Positions 35,628 to 43,967 of a stretch of DNA of 64,000 nucleotides are shown in pieces. A program made the translations under genes and the position numbers. The stretch is from the NCBI GenBank assembly GCA_018712345.1, contig DVHG01000017.1, forward strand, positions 46,122 through 110,121, read 5' to 3'. This DNA is from Candidatus Onthovicinus excrementipullorum. Lineage in GTDB: Bacteria; Bacillota; Clostridia; Oscillospirales; Acutalibacteraceae. The notes beneath the pieces are model-generated. The model saw nothing but the letters and a program-made list of their open reading frames with translations, was not told the DNA's origin and searched no databases. Each line of letters starts with the position of its first letter. Positions within the stretch are counted from its first letter, which is position 1.

Positions 35628-36318
35628 TGGAACGCACCATATACAGAATCAAGAAGCGCAGCAGCGTTGCAAGCGTCGCAGCGAGGGAGGCAACATAGGT
35701 CAAAGCCGCCGCACGCAGTGTCTTTTTGGCGGCCGTGTACTCCTCGCCTGCGAGCAGATTCTCCTCCCCGATGACTTGCAGCGCACGGGAGCTGGCGTTG
35801 AACTCCACCGGCAGCGTCACGAGTTGGAATACGGCGACAAGCGCATACAGGATGATGCCGACCATCATCAGCCAGTTGAGCGCGGAAAAGATCAGGCCGA
35901 TCAGGATCAGCGGGATGCCGATATTGGAGCCGATGTTACAGATCGGGATGATGGCATTGCGGAATTTGATCGGCTTATACCCCTGAGCGTACTGCGCGGC
36001 ATGACCGGCCTCATGGCAGGCAACGCCGATTGCCGCGGCGGACGTACTGTTATAGACGCTGTCGGAGAGGCGGATCACCTTGCTCCGGGGATCAAAATGG
36101 TCCGTGAGATGCCCGGAGACGCGCTCAATCCGTACGTCAAAGATCCCGTAATGGCGCAGGATCTCCATGGCGGCATCCGCCCCTGTCATATGGCGGGAAT
36201 TCTGCATACGGGAATACTTTTTAAAGGTCCGGTTGACGTTTAGCTGGGCAAACAACCCCAGAAGCATCGCCGGAACCACAATCAAAATATAGAGGGGATC
36301 AAAGTAAAAAAAAGGCAT
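35617..36318 (-). CDS. Zinc metallopeptidase, YugP type (PF04298)
   Basis: The protein has 233 residues with an N-terminal membrane segment, the zinc motif ACHEAGHAAQY (about 101-111) and further hydrophobic segments at the C-terminus (ALTYVASLAATLATLLRFLILYM). It is a membrane-anchored protease of unknown substrate that in Firmicutes often sits near fmt and def. GGAGG precedes the ATG. Confidence 0.88.
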   Translation of the reverse strand: MPFFYFDPLYILIVVPAMLLGLFAQLNVNRTFKKYSRMQNSRHMTGADAAMEILRHYGIFDVRIERVSGHLTDHFDPRSKVIRLSDSVYNSTSAAAIGVACHEAGHAAQYAQGYKPIKFRNAIIPICNIGSNIGIPLILIGLIFSALNWLMMVGIILYALVAVFQLVTLPVEFNASSRALQVIGEENLLAGEEYTAAKKTLRAAALTYVASLAATLATLLRFLILYMVRSNDR

Positions 36319-36342
36319 AGAGGTACCTCCGTCGTTTTAATG

Positions 36343-37272
36343 TTACTCACCCAAAAGCAAACCTGCGGAGAGTTTTGCGCCGCGCAGGTAATCCTGCGCC
36401 GACATCCGTTTTTTCCCATCCGGACAAACTTCCAGAAATTCGACGCAGCACCCGTCGCCGCAGGAGACGATCAGTCTGCTGTCGCACCGGACGACCTGAC
36501 CTGGCACGCCTGCCTTAATATCGGTCAGAGCGCTGCGCAGCACTTTGAGCCCTTTCCCATGAACCAGCGTTTTGGCACACGGCCACGGCGAAAGGCCCAG
36601 GATCTGATGGTGAATCTCCTTCGCGGAGCGGGAAAAATCGATTGGTGAGAGGGACTTATCCAGCATTTTACAGTAAGTCGCCTGATCGTCGTTTTGCCGG
36701 AGCGGGCGGAGCGTTCCGGCCTGAAGGGCGGCAACCGTCCTTTGCAGCACACCGGCACCCATCGGCGCCAGACGGTCAAAGAGCTCGCCGGCCGTCTCCG
36801 TCTCCCCGATCTCCGTCTTTTCACACAGGAGGATATCACCCGTATCCATCCCCCTGTCCATAAGCATGGAGGTCACGCCTGTCCGGCGCTCCCCACAGAG
36901 GATCGCGCTCTGGATCGGCGACGCGCCGCGGTACTTGGGGAGGATGGAGGCATGGATATTAATACACCCGTATTGCGGGATGGATAAAATTGCCTCTGGC
37001 AGAATTTTTCCATACGCTACCACGACGATCAGATCCGGCGCCATTACACGGATCTCCCGTTCGGCACTGCCGTCCCTGAGGGTAGCAGGCTGTAAAACAC
37101 ACAGTCCGAGCTCCAGCGCCGCTTCCTTGACGGGCGGCGGTGTCAAAAGCTGCCTGCGTCCCGTCGGCTTATCCGGCTGTGTAAATACCGCCAGAATATT
37201 ATGCCCATCCGCGTGCAGAACTTTCAGGCACGGTACGGCAAAATCAGGTGTTCCCATAAAAATAATATTCAT
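36343..37272 (-). CDS. fmt: Methionyl-tRNA formyltransferase
   Basis: The protein has 309 residues from the ATG at 37272 (GGAGAAG 8 bases upstream). It has FMGTPDFAVPCLKVL, the catalytic HASILPKYRGASPIQ with the Asn/His/Asp triad, GVTSMLMDRGMDTGDI and a C-terminal tRNA-binding domain. It formylates Met-tRNA(fMet). It starts two bases after the def stop. Confidence 0.95.
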   Translation of the reverse strand: MNIIFMGTPDFAVPCLKVLHADGHNILAVFTQPDKPTGRRQLLTPPPVKEAALELGLCVLQPATLRDGSAEREIRVMAPDLIVVVAYGKILPEAILSIPQYGCINIHASILPKYRGASPIQSAILCGERRTGVTSMLMDRGMDTGDILLCEKTEIGETETAGELFDRLAPMGAGVLQRTVAALQAGTLRPLRQNDDQATYCKMLDKSLSPIDFSRSAKEIHHQILGLSPWPCAKTLVHGKGLKVLRSALTDIKAGVPGQVVRCDSRLIVSCGDGCCVEFLEVCPDGKKRMSAQDYLRGAKLSAGLLLGE

Positions 37273-37274
37273 GC

Positions 37275-37742
37275 TCACTTCTCCAAATCCTTCTGCGTCG
37301 CACGGCGGATCATCTTATCGGTGTATAAAATCCCCTCCAGATGGTCGAGCTCATGACAGACGCAGGAGGCCTTAAACCCGTGTGCCTTGAACATAATCCA
37401 ATCCCCGCGGCGGTTCTGTGCCTTGACCGTGACGGACTCCGGACGGTGAAGCACGCCGCTCTCCCCAGGAATGGAAAGGCAGCCCTCCACACACTCCTGC
37501 TCGCCCTCGGTTTTAATAATCTCCGGATTCACAAGCTCCATCAGGCCGTCGCCGACATCAATCGTGACCACGCGCCGCAGAATGCCGACCTGGACTGCCG
37601 CCAGACCGACGCCGGGGGCTTTATACATCGTCTCCGCCATATCGTTCAGGAGCTGCCCCAGACGATCATCAAATTTTTCGACCTTTCGGCTAACCTTGCG
37701 CAGAATCGGATCGCCGACGGTAATAATATTCCGCAGTGCCAT
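37275..37742 (-). CDS. def: Peptide deformylase
   Basis: The protein has 155 residues from the ATG at 37742 (GGAGG 8 bases upstream). It has all three motifs: GVGLAAVQVG, EGCLSIPG and HELDHLEGI, giving the Cys/His/His metal site and catalytic Glu. Its partner fmt is next, so N-formylation and deformylation are encoded together. Confidence 0.95.
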   Translation of the reverse strand: MALRNIITVGDPILRKVSRKVEKFDDRLGQLLNDMAETMYKAPGVGLAAVQVGILRRVVTIDVGDGLMELVNPEIIKTEGEQECVEGCLSIPGESGVLHRPESVTVKAQNRRGDWIMFKAHGFKASCVCHELDHLEGILYTDKMIRRATQKDLEK

Positions 37743-37771
37743 GCAAATTACCTCCAGAATTGTTGATATCA

Positions 37772-40231
37772 TTAAAAAATAGACTCAGGATTGACATCCG
37801 GCGTGCAGGTGATCCGGCGGAAGCGCCTGTCCTGTCCAAAGGCGGAGATCAGCCGCCCGACCATCTCCCGCATCCGGGCGCGCATCCTGCACTTGAGGAT
37901 GATCCGGTAGCGGTACTTCCCGCCGATGCGTGCTGCACGCGGCGGCGCGGGACCCAGGACGATCATCTTCTCCTCCGGGTATTCGGATGCGGAGAGCGAT
38001 TTGAGCTGCCCCAGGAACACCTGGGCCGCCAGCTCCGTGTCGCGGTCCGACTGGCCGGAGAAGGTAAAGGTGCACAGATCACAGTAGGGCGGATAGGTCA
38101 TCAGCCTGCGAATCTGCATCTCCGTCTCATAAAAGCTGTCATAGTCCTGCGTGGCGGCAAAGTGGATCACCGGATTTTCCGGCGTCATTGTCTGGATGAC
38201 GGCCGTTCCCGGATACCTGCCGCGGCCTGCGCGCCCCACCACCTGTGTCAGCAATGCAAAGGTGCGCTCCAGACTCCTGTAATCGTCGCTGTAGAGCTGG
38301 CCGTCTGCCGAGACGACGCCCACGAGCGTAACATTTTCAAAATCCAGCCCCTTGGCGACCATCTGTGTGCCAAGCATGATGTCGTATTCCCCCGCCGCGA
38401 AGGCGCGCAGCTTGCGCTCATGCGCAAAGCGCGCTGCGGTGGTGTCTGTATCCATGCGCAGGATGCGCGCCTGCGGCAGCAGCTGAGCAAGCTCCTCCTC
38501 CACGCGCTGCGTCCCATAGCCTGTCCGGCGCAGGCCATGGTGTCCACAGTGCGGGCACTCATCCGAAAACGGCTGGGAATATCCACAGTAATGGCACATC
38601 AGCCGGCCGTTCGCCGCGTGATAGGTCATGGAAATGCTGCAGTGCGGGCACGTGAGGACCTCCTTGCAGGAGGGGCAGGAGACAAATGTATGATACCCGC
38701 GCCGGTTGATCAGCAGGATCGACTGTCTCCCCTTCTCCATATTTTCCCGAAGATCCGCCAGCAGCGGCGCGCTGATGGAACCGGTGCAGCCGTTGTTGAT
38801 CTGCTCCAGCATATCGACTGTAATGACCTCCGGGAGCTGCGCTGCACCGTACCGCTGTGCCAGGCGATAGAGGCCGTATTTCCCACGCCGGGCGTCCGTA
38901 TAGCTCTCAACGCTCGGTGTGGCGGAGGCCAGAAGAAGCAGCGCGTGATGATATGCACAGCGATAGCGCGCAATTTCCCGCGCGTGATAGCGCGGGGCGC
39001 TCTCCGACTTGTAGGCCGCCTCCTGCTCCTCATCCATGATGATGACTCCAAGATTTGCAAGCGGTGCAAAGACCGCGGAGCGTGTCCCGACGACGATCTT
39101 TACCGCTCCACTCTTGATACGCCGGAACTCATCCGCCCGCTCTCCGACGGAGAGCGCACTGTGGAGTACTGCCACATCGGAACCATACCGGCGGCGGAAC
39201 AGTTCCAGCGTTTGGGGAGTGAGTGAGATCTCCGGCACGAGCACAATTGCCGTCAGTCCGAGGTCCAGAGCGCGGTCAATCAGCTTCATGTACACCTGTG
39301 TCTTTCCGCTGCCGGTGACACCGTACAAAAGCGCCGTAAAGGGCTCCCGAGCCTCCAGCCTTTCCCGCAGGCCGTCATAGACGGACTGCTGCTGCGCCGA
39401 GAGGGCGATCTCCGTCCTCCCGGTGACGACTGTGTCAGACAGAGGGGTGCGCAGCGAAGGGACCTCAATATACTCCGCAATGCCCTTTTTAACCAGTGCA
39501 TCCGGCACGGCGGGTGTAACGCCTGTAAAGTAGCAGACCTCCCGCACGGCCGCGCAGCCCACCTCAGCCAGCATATTGACAACGCTCTGCTGCTTTTTAG
39601 AGAGCTTAATACCAATCTCGTCCTCAGAGCCATATGCAAGGCGGATCATCTTGACCGTCAGGTCCCCCACGTTGCGCACCGCCTCATCATTGCGCACGAG
39701 ATATCCGGCACGCCACAGCTTTTCCGGTACCTTACTGGCAGGGTCCAGTCCGAGCGCCGCCATGATCCGCTCCCTGCTGACGAATTTTTTTTGCGATACG
39801 ACAAAAGAGACGATTTGCTTTTCCGTCTCGTCAAGCGCATCGCCCAAGTCCTCGCCCGCACGCTCCCCCGGAGCATACTGGGCCACTATTTTAAGATTAA
39901 TCCCAAAGGGAACCATACTCTTGACCGCATCGTAGATCGTACAGAATGTGTGCGCCTTCATATACTCGGCGAGCAGACACATCTCCTCACTGAGCAACGG
40001 GCTCTCATCCACGACCTCGGCAATTGATTTCAGGCGGTGATCGGCCCGGCCGCTGTGCACATCCATGACAATTCCCACACGGCGGCTGTCCCCGGAACCG
40101 AACGGCACCTGAACACGCACACCGCGCTGAACCTTTGGCACAAGCGCCTGCGGGACCGCATAATCATACAGCTTATCAAAGTGGAAGGAAGTGTTTTCCA
40201 CGGCTATGCCTGCAATCATAACAGCGGGCAT
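37772..40231 (-). CDS. priA: Primosomal protein N' (replication restart helicase)
   Basis: The protein has 819 residues from the ATG at 40231 (GGAGGG at proper spacing); the track start 171 bases upstream is rejected. A 3'-DNA-binding domain (VPFGSGDSRRVGIVM) is followed by the helicase with Walker A YGVTGSGKTQVY, the DEEQEAAYKSE motif (DEAH-like), zinc Cys pairs (CPSCKEVLTCPHC, CHYCGYSQPFSDECPHC) and the GRAGRG motif VI. It reloads the replisome at stalled forks. Confidence 0.93.
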   Translation of the reverse strand: MPAVMIAGIAVENTSFHFDKLYDYAVPQALVPKVQRGVRVQVPFGSGDSRRVGIVMDVHSGRADHRLKSIAEVVDESPLLSEEMCLLAEYMKAHTFCTIYDAVKSMVPFGINLKIVAQYAPGERAGEDLGDALDETEKQIVSFVVSQKKFVSRERIMAALGLDPASKVPEKLWRAGYLVRNDEAVRNVGDLTVKMIRLAYGSEDEIGIKLSKKQQSVVNMLAEVGCAAVREVCYFTGVTPAVPDALVKKGIAEYIEVPSLRTPLSDTVVTGRTEIALSAQQQSVYDGLRERLEAREPFTALLYGVTGSGKTQVYMKLIDRALDLGLTAIVLVPEISLTPQTLELFRRRYGSDVAVLHSALSVGERADEFRRIKSGAVKIVVGTRSAVFAPLANLGVIIMDEEQEAAYKSESAPRYHAREIARYRCAYHHALLLLASATPSVESYTDARRGKYGLYRLAQRYGAAQLPEVITVDMLEQINNGCTGSISAPLLADLRENMEKGRQSILLINRRGYHTFVSCPSCKEVLTCPHCSISMTYHAANGRLMCHYCGYSQPFSDECPHCGHHGLRRTGYGTQRVEEELAQLLPQARILRMDTDTTAARFAHERKLRAFAAGEYDIMLGTQMVAKGLDFENVTLVGVVSADGQLYSDDYRSLERTFALLTQVVGRAGRGRYPGTAVIQTMTPENPVIHFAATQDYDSFYETEMQIRRLMTYPPYCDLCTFTFSGQSDRDTELAAQVFLGQLKSLSASEYPEEKMIVLGPAPPRAARIGGKYRYRIILKCRMRARMREMVGRLISAFGQDRRFRRITCTPDVNPESIF

Positions 40232-40253
40232 CGGCTGATCCCTCCGTCCCCTG

Positions 40254-40463
40254 TTACAGATTGCGGATCTCTTCCGGCTCTTCGATCTCGTACTCGCCGT
40301 CGAGGACCTTGTTGAGCGCGATCGTAACCGGCTTCTCCTCAAGGATCTCCCCGGTCTCCTCCGCATCCTCGACAACGCGGCGGGCCAGCTTGGCTGTGGC
40401 AATCACCAGGGAATATCTGCTCAGATGGTCTGTCAAAATAGACCTCAAATCCGGATTAAGCAT
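40254..40463 (-). CDS. rpoZ: RNA polymerase omega subunit
   Basis: The protein has 69 residues. The sequence [30 protein letters not shown] is the family hallmark (RYSLVxxxAKRAR). It assists RNA polymerase assembly. It overlaps gmk by 8 bases in the order gmk-rpoZ-priA. Confidence 0.9.
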   Translation of the reverse strand: MLNPDLRSILTDHLSRYSLVIATAKLARRVVEDAEETGEILEEKPVTIALNKVLDGEYEIEEPEEIRNL

Positions 40464-41076
40464 GATCTAATACCTCACTTACTTTATATTTCATGCGGGT
40501 GGAACGCAGCCGCTCCGCCTGTATAATGGCACAGATGTCACTGACTGCGTAATCCACCACGTCGTTGACGACGATGTAATCGTATTCTTCGGACCGGGCG
40601 ATCTCCTCCCGGGCGATCGTCATCCGGCGGACGATATCCTCTTCACTGTCGCTCTCGCGATTGCGCAGGCGCTGCTCCAGCACCTCCATCGACGGCGGCA
40701 TCAGGAAAAGGCTTACGACATCCGGGTAGCGGGCACGGATCTTCTCGGCGCCCTGAACCTCGATCTTCAGGATCACGGTCTTTCCCTCATCAAGCCAGCG
40801 GTCGACCGGCGCGCTGGGCGTACCGTAAAAGTTCTCGCCGTATTTAGCGTATTCCAAAACCTCATCATTATGAATCTTTTCCATAAAGGTCTGTTTGCTC
40901 ACGAAGTAATAGTGGAAACCATCGATCTCCCACTCACGCGGCGCGCGCGTTGTCAGGGAGACAGAGAGCTGTACCCCGATATCGCGTTTGGCCAGCTGTG
41001 TCAAAATGGTATCCTTCCCGGAGCCGGACGGGCCGGACAGGATAATCAGCATCCCTTTTTTACTCTTACTGCTCAT
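40456..41076 (-). CDS. gmk: Guanylate kinase
   Basis: The protein has 206 residues from the ATG at 41076, chosen by the GGAGGG eight bases upstream. P-loop GPSGSGKDT near the N-terminus, then [21 protein letters not shown], the GMP-binding region. It converts GMP to GDP. It overlaps the remA stop by 11 bases. Confidence 0.94.
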   Translation of the reverse strand: MSSKSKKGMLIILSGPSGSGKDTILTQLAKRDIGVQLSVSLTTRAPREWEIDGFHYYFVSKQTFMEKIHNDEVLEYAKYGENFYGTPSAPVDRWLDEGKTVILKIEVQGAEKIRARYPDVVSLFLMPPSMEVLEQRLRNRESDSEEDIVRRMTIAREEIARSEEYDYIVVNDVVDYAVSDICAIIQAERLRSTRMKYKVSEVLDHA

Positions 41077-41344
41077 ACACATCGCCCTCCTCGTGGATCT
41101 CGCCGCCCGACTCACTCAGGCGCGCCGCAACTGTCTCCGCCTGGAGATACGTCAGCACCACATGGCCGCTGTCCATAATCAGAACCGTCCTGCTGCGTCT
41201 GCCGTGTGTGGCGTCGATCAGCGTTCCGTTCTTTTTGCAGTCCTGTACGATACGCTTGACCGGCGCGGCGTCCGGGCTGACCATCGCGACCAGGCGCGAT
41301 GCGTTAATCATATTGCCAAATCCAATGTTTACCAGCTGAACCAT
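41066..41344 (-). CDS. remA: RemA family (DUF370) regulator
   Basis: The protein has 92 residues. The N-terminal [31 protein letters not shown] matches DUF370; Bacillus RemA activates matrix genes and forms DNA-wrapping rings. It lies between yicC and gmk as in Bacillus. A short acidic C-terminal tail is present. Confidence 0.9.
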   Translation of the reverse strand: MVQLVNIGFGNMINASRLVAMVSPDAAPVKRIVQDCKKNGTLIDATHGRRSRTVLIMDSGHVVLTYLQAETVAARLSESGGEIHEEGDVYEQ

Positions 41345-41360
41345 TTCGCACCCCCTGTGC

Positions 41361-42236
41361 TCACTCTACGTTCTGGACCTGTTCCCGGATCTTTTCAATA
41401 TCCGACTTGATATCCAGCACGGCACGGACGATTTCCACATCCTGCGCCTTAGAGCCGATCGTATTTGTCTCCCGGTTCATCTCCTGCACCAGAAAATCCA
41501 GCCGGCGGCCGACCGCCTCATCTGAGGCAAGGATCTCCTGAAGCTGCTGGAAATGGCTGCGCAGACGGACGGTCTCCTCATCAACGGCCACCTTGTCCGC
41601 ATAGATTGCGGCCTCAGTCAGAATGCGCTGCTCGTCCGGGGAATCCCCCAGTACGGCACGCATATGCTCGCGCATGCGTCTGCGGTACTCCTCAACCGTC
41701 TGGGGCGACCGCTCCTCAATCATTGCAACCCTGTGCAGGATGGCCTCCGCCTTCCCCTGGATATCCAGCCGCAGGCGCTCCCCCTCCTGCTCTCGCGCGG
41801 CAATAAACTTGTCCACGGCCTCTGAAGCCGCCGCTTCAACTGTATGCCAGACCGCATCCTCGTCCAGCTCCTCATGCGTAACGTTGAGCACATCCGGCAG
41901 ACGTGCGATTGACATCACGCTCAGATCATTTTTCAGGCTCTGAGATTCGGCCAGTGGCGTCAGCGCCTCAATGTACGCCTGCGCCAGCGCCATATCCACG
42001 TGGACGGCTGCATTCTTGGTAGCGAGTGTCTCAATATAGACTGCGGCGTCAATCTTGCCGCGCGCCACGCGGGACTGGACATAGCTCTTGAGCTTGTCCT
42101 CCAAAAAGCCATACATGCGCGGCACCCGCGCGGAAAATTCAAAATACCGGTGGTTGACACTCTTGATCTCCACCAGTACGGAGATATTCTCATCGGCGGA
42201 CTGTGCGCGTCCATACCCCGTCATGCTCCTGAGCAT
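41361..42236 (-). CDS. yicC: YicC family protein (endoribonuclease-like)
   Basis: The protein has 291 residues. It begins [13 protein letters not shown] and ends ...[40 protein letters not shown], both conserved in YicC/YloC. The C-terminal DUF1732 domain is coiled-coil-like. The Escherichia coli member is linked to RNA turnover. GGAGG precedes the ATG. It heads the remA-gmk-rpoZ-priA operon with its own promoter. Confidence 0.92.
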   Translation of the reverse strand: MLRSMTGYGRAQSADENISVLVEIKSVNHRYFEFSARVPRMYGFLEDKLKSYVQSRVARGKIDAAVYIETLATKNAAVHVDMALAQAYIEALTPLAESQSLKNDLSVMSIARLPDVLNVTHEELDEDAVWHTVEAAASEAVDKFIAAREQEGERLRLDIQGKAEAILHRVAMIEERSPQTVEEYRRRMREHMRAVLGDSPDEQRILTEAAIYADKVAVDEETVRLRSHFQQLQEILASDEAVGRRLDFLVQEMNRETNTIGSKAQDVEIVRAVLDIKSDIEKIREQVQNVE

Positions 42237-42273
42237 TGAAACGCCTCCGAATCATCAAATTCATAATCAATTT

Positions 42274-42303
42274 ATTGTAACAATTATCAGGGGGCTTTGT
42301 CAA
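42274..42303 (-). promoter_or_regulatory. Promoter for the yicC operon
   Basis: TTGACA, 18-base spacer, TACAAT, just downstream of the Toprim gene stop. It gives the housekeeping operon its own start. Confidence 0.65.
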
Positions 42304-42312
42304 TAATCCGGC

Positions 42313-42909
42313 CTATATTTTCAGCCGGGATAGCCGTTCCCGGTACTCCTCATAGTCCATCAGGGCATTGAGGACCTCCGGCATCATGTTGGCGGACAGG
42401 CGCTCGGGCAGTCCGACGGCACGCAAAAAGGCCGTTCTCCGCCGCTTGCTGTCCGCCGTTCCACTCAAGCCGTCCTCAAACAGGTCCAGCTTTGTGATCC
42501 GTCGCCCGCCTGTGCGTTCCTCAGTATGTGAAAAGGGAATACCCGCCGCACGAAGAGCGTCCGTCAGAACCTCACGCGTCATGCCCTCTACGCCGAGCTT
42601 GCCCTCCTTTGAAGGAGCGGCCTTGCGCCGCTCTTTTCCATAGATATCCGGGATATAGGCGTTGCGAATATCCCCCTCCCGGACGGAGCCGCGAATCCTG
42701 GAGCGGATCGCAAAACCGGCCGCGTCGCTGTCCGTCAGAATGACGATCCCACGCGTGCGCGCAAGCTGCCGGATCAGCTCCATCCGCTCCCGGTCGTGGA
42801 AGATGGAAAAGCCGTTTGTCTCAATGATGAGCGCATCCAAAAAGGAGGAAAGCTTGATCTTATCGTACTTTCCCTCCACGATAACAGCGCAGTCAAGCTT
42901 AATTTTCAC
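42313..42909 (-). CDS. Toprim-domain protein, RNase M5-like (DUF4093)
   Basis: The protein has 198 residues. The Toprim start DCAVIVEGKYDKIKLSSFL and the ILTDSDAAG motif supply the acidic metal site. A C-terminal region (LSRLKI end) resembles DUF4093, as in RNase M5-type proteins that mature 5S rRNA. It overlaps holA by 4 bases. M5 function is plausible but not certain, since DUF4093 Toprim proteins are a broader group. Confidence 0.75.
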   Translation of the reverse strand: MKIKLDCAVIVEGKYDKIKLSSFLDALIIETNGFSIFHDRERMELIRQLARTRGIVILTDSDAAGFAIRSRIRGSVREGDIRNAYIPDIYGKERRKAAPSKEGKLGVEGMTREVLTDALRAAGIPFSHTEERTGGRRITKLDLFEDGLSGTADSKRRRTAFLRAVGLPERLSANMMPEVLNALMDYEEYRERLSRLKI

Positions 42910-43967
42910 CCGTTCTCCCCTCCGGAAAGACGAAGGAGCCTGACAACCGTCTCCTCCAAAATGATACGCGGCTCTGCCCCGCCGCCCTTGAGCAGCCGGT
43001 CCGCCTCGTCCAGACAGTCGAGGCAGCTGCGAAGTGCACGGGTACTGATGCTGCGCGCATCACGCGCGGCATTGCGCAGGCGAAACTCCCTGTTGCGGTA
43101 CGCCGCCGGGAAAATCTGAGCGGCTGCCGCCGGATCCCCCGCCGACTCTGAGGCGACGCGCGCACGGTACATATCGACATAGGCGGCAGTCAGCGCGCCA
43201 TGAATCATGATCGGCTCCACGCGCTGGATAAACAACTCGTTGAGCAGGCGGTAGGCGCGCGTACAGTCGCGCGCGGTGATCGCCCGCACCAGATCAAACG
43301 CCGTGGAGTCGAGTGAGTGGATGCAAAGCTCCTCAATCACCGGCACAGTGATGATCCCGCCCTCACCGACATAGGCACAGCACTTTTCCAGCTCGTTAAT
43401 CAGCAGGTTCAGATCATCCCCCGCCTGAGACACAAGACGCGCCGCAGCCTGCTGCTGGAGCTCGCAGCCACGTCTGCGCGCGCCGGAAATCATCATGCTC
43501 TCCAGTGAACGGGCCGTCAGCCGGTCCAGCTGGACAAGTGCGCCGGCCTTCTCCGCAGCAGAAAAAAGTTTTTTCCACCGGTTGTTCTTCTTTGGCGCCG
43601 CTTCCGTCCTGTCATAGACAAAAATCAGGACGCAGGAGGCGGATGGCTGTTCAAACAGCTCCGCAATCATCTCCACCCCCGCATCCGAAAGGGTATCCGG
43701 TGAAAGATCCCGCACGACAACGCAGCTCTTACCCCCCAGCATGGGACAGGAGCGCGCCGCCATATAGATATCCTCCGGCGATATTGGATTCTCCTGCGCG
43801 TCAAAGGTGTGCAGGTTAAAATCAGCCGACGATCCAACGGCCGCCCGGATCAGCTGCTGCACATAATGCGCCTTGAGGTATGGCTCATTGCCATAGATCA
43901 GGTAGCCGTCCGCCAGCAGACCGGTCTTGATTTGATGCTTCAGCTCTTTTTCATCGATCCGCGGCAT
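42906..43967 (-). CDS. holA: DNA polymerase III delta subunit
   Basis: The protein has 353 residues (family about 330-350). The N-terminus GLLADGYLIYGNEPYLKAHYVQQLI and LVSQAGDDLNLLINELEKCCAYVGEG are typical of HolA. It is the clamp-loader subunit that opens the sliding clamp. It begins at the comEC stop codon and overlaps the Toprim gene by four bases. Confidence 0.9.
   Translation of the reverse strand: MPRIDEKELKHQIKTGLLADGYLIYGNEPYLKAHYVQQLIRAAVGSSADFNLHTFDAQENPISPEDIYMAARSCPMLGGKSCVVVRDLSPDTLSDAGVEMIAELFEQPSASCVLIFVYDRTEAAPKKNNRWKKLFSAAEKAGALVQLDRLTARSLESMMISGARRRGCELQQQAAARLVSQAGDDLNLLINELEKCCAYVGEGGIITVPVIEELCIHSLDSTAFDLVRAITARDCTRAYRLLNELFIQRVEPIMIHGALTAAYVDMYRARVASESAGDPAAAAQIFPAAYRNREFRLRNAARDARSISTRALRSCLDCLDEADRLLKGGGAEPRIILEETVVRLLRLSGGENG

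Noticed and set aside
37736-39226. 496-residue + strand ORF opposite priA
   Set aside because: It mirrors the frame of priA on the other strand, has no ribosome site and no domain; GC-rich coding sequence produces such shadows.
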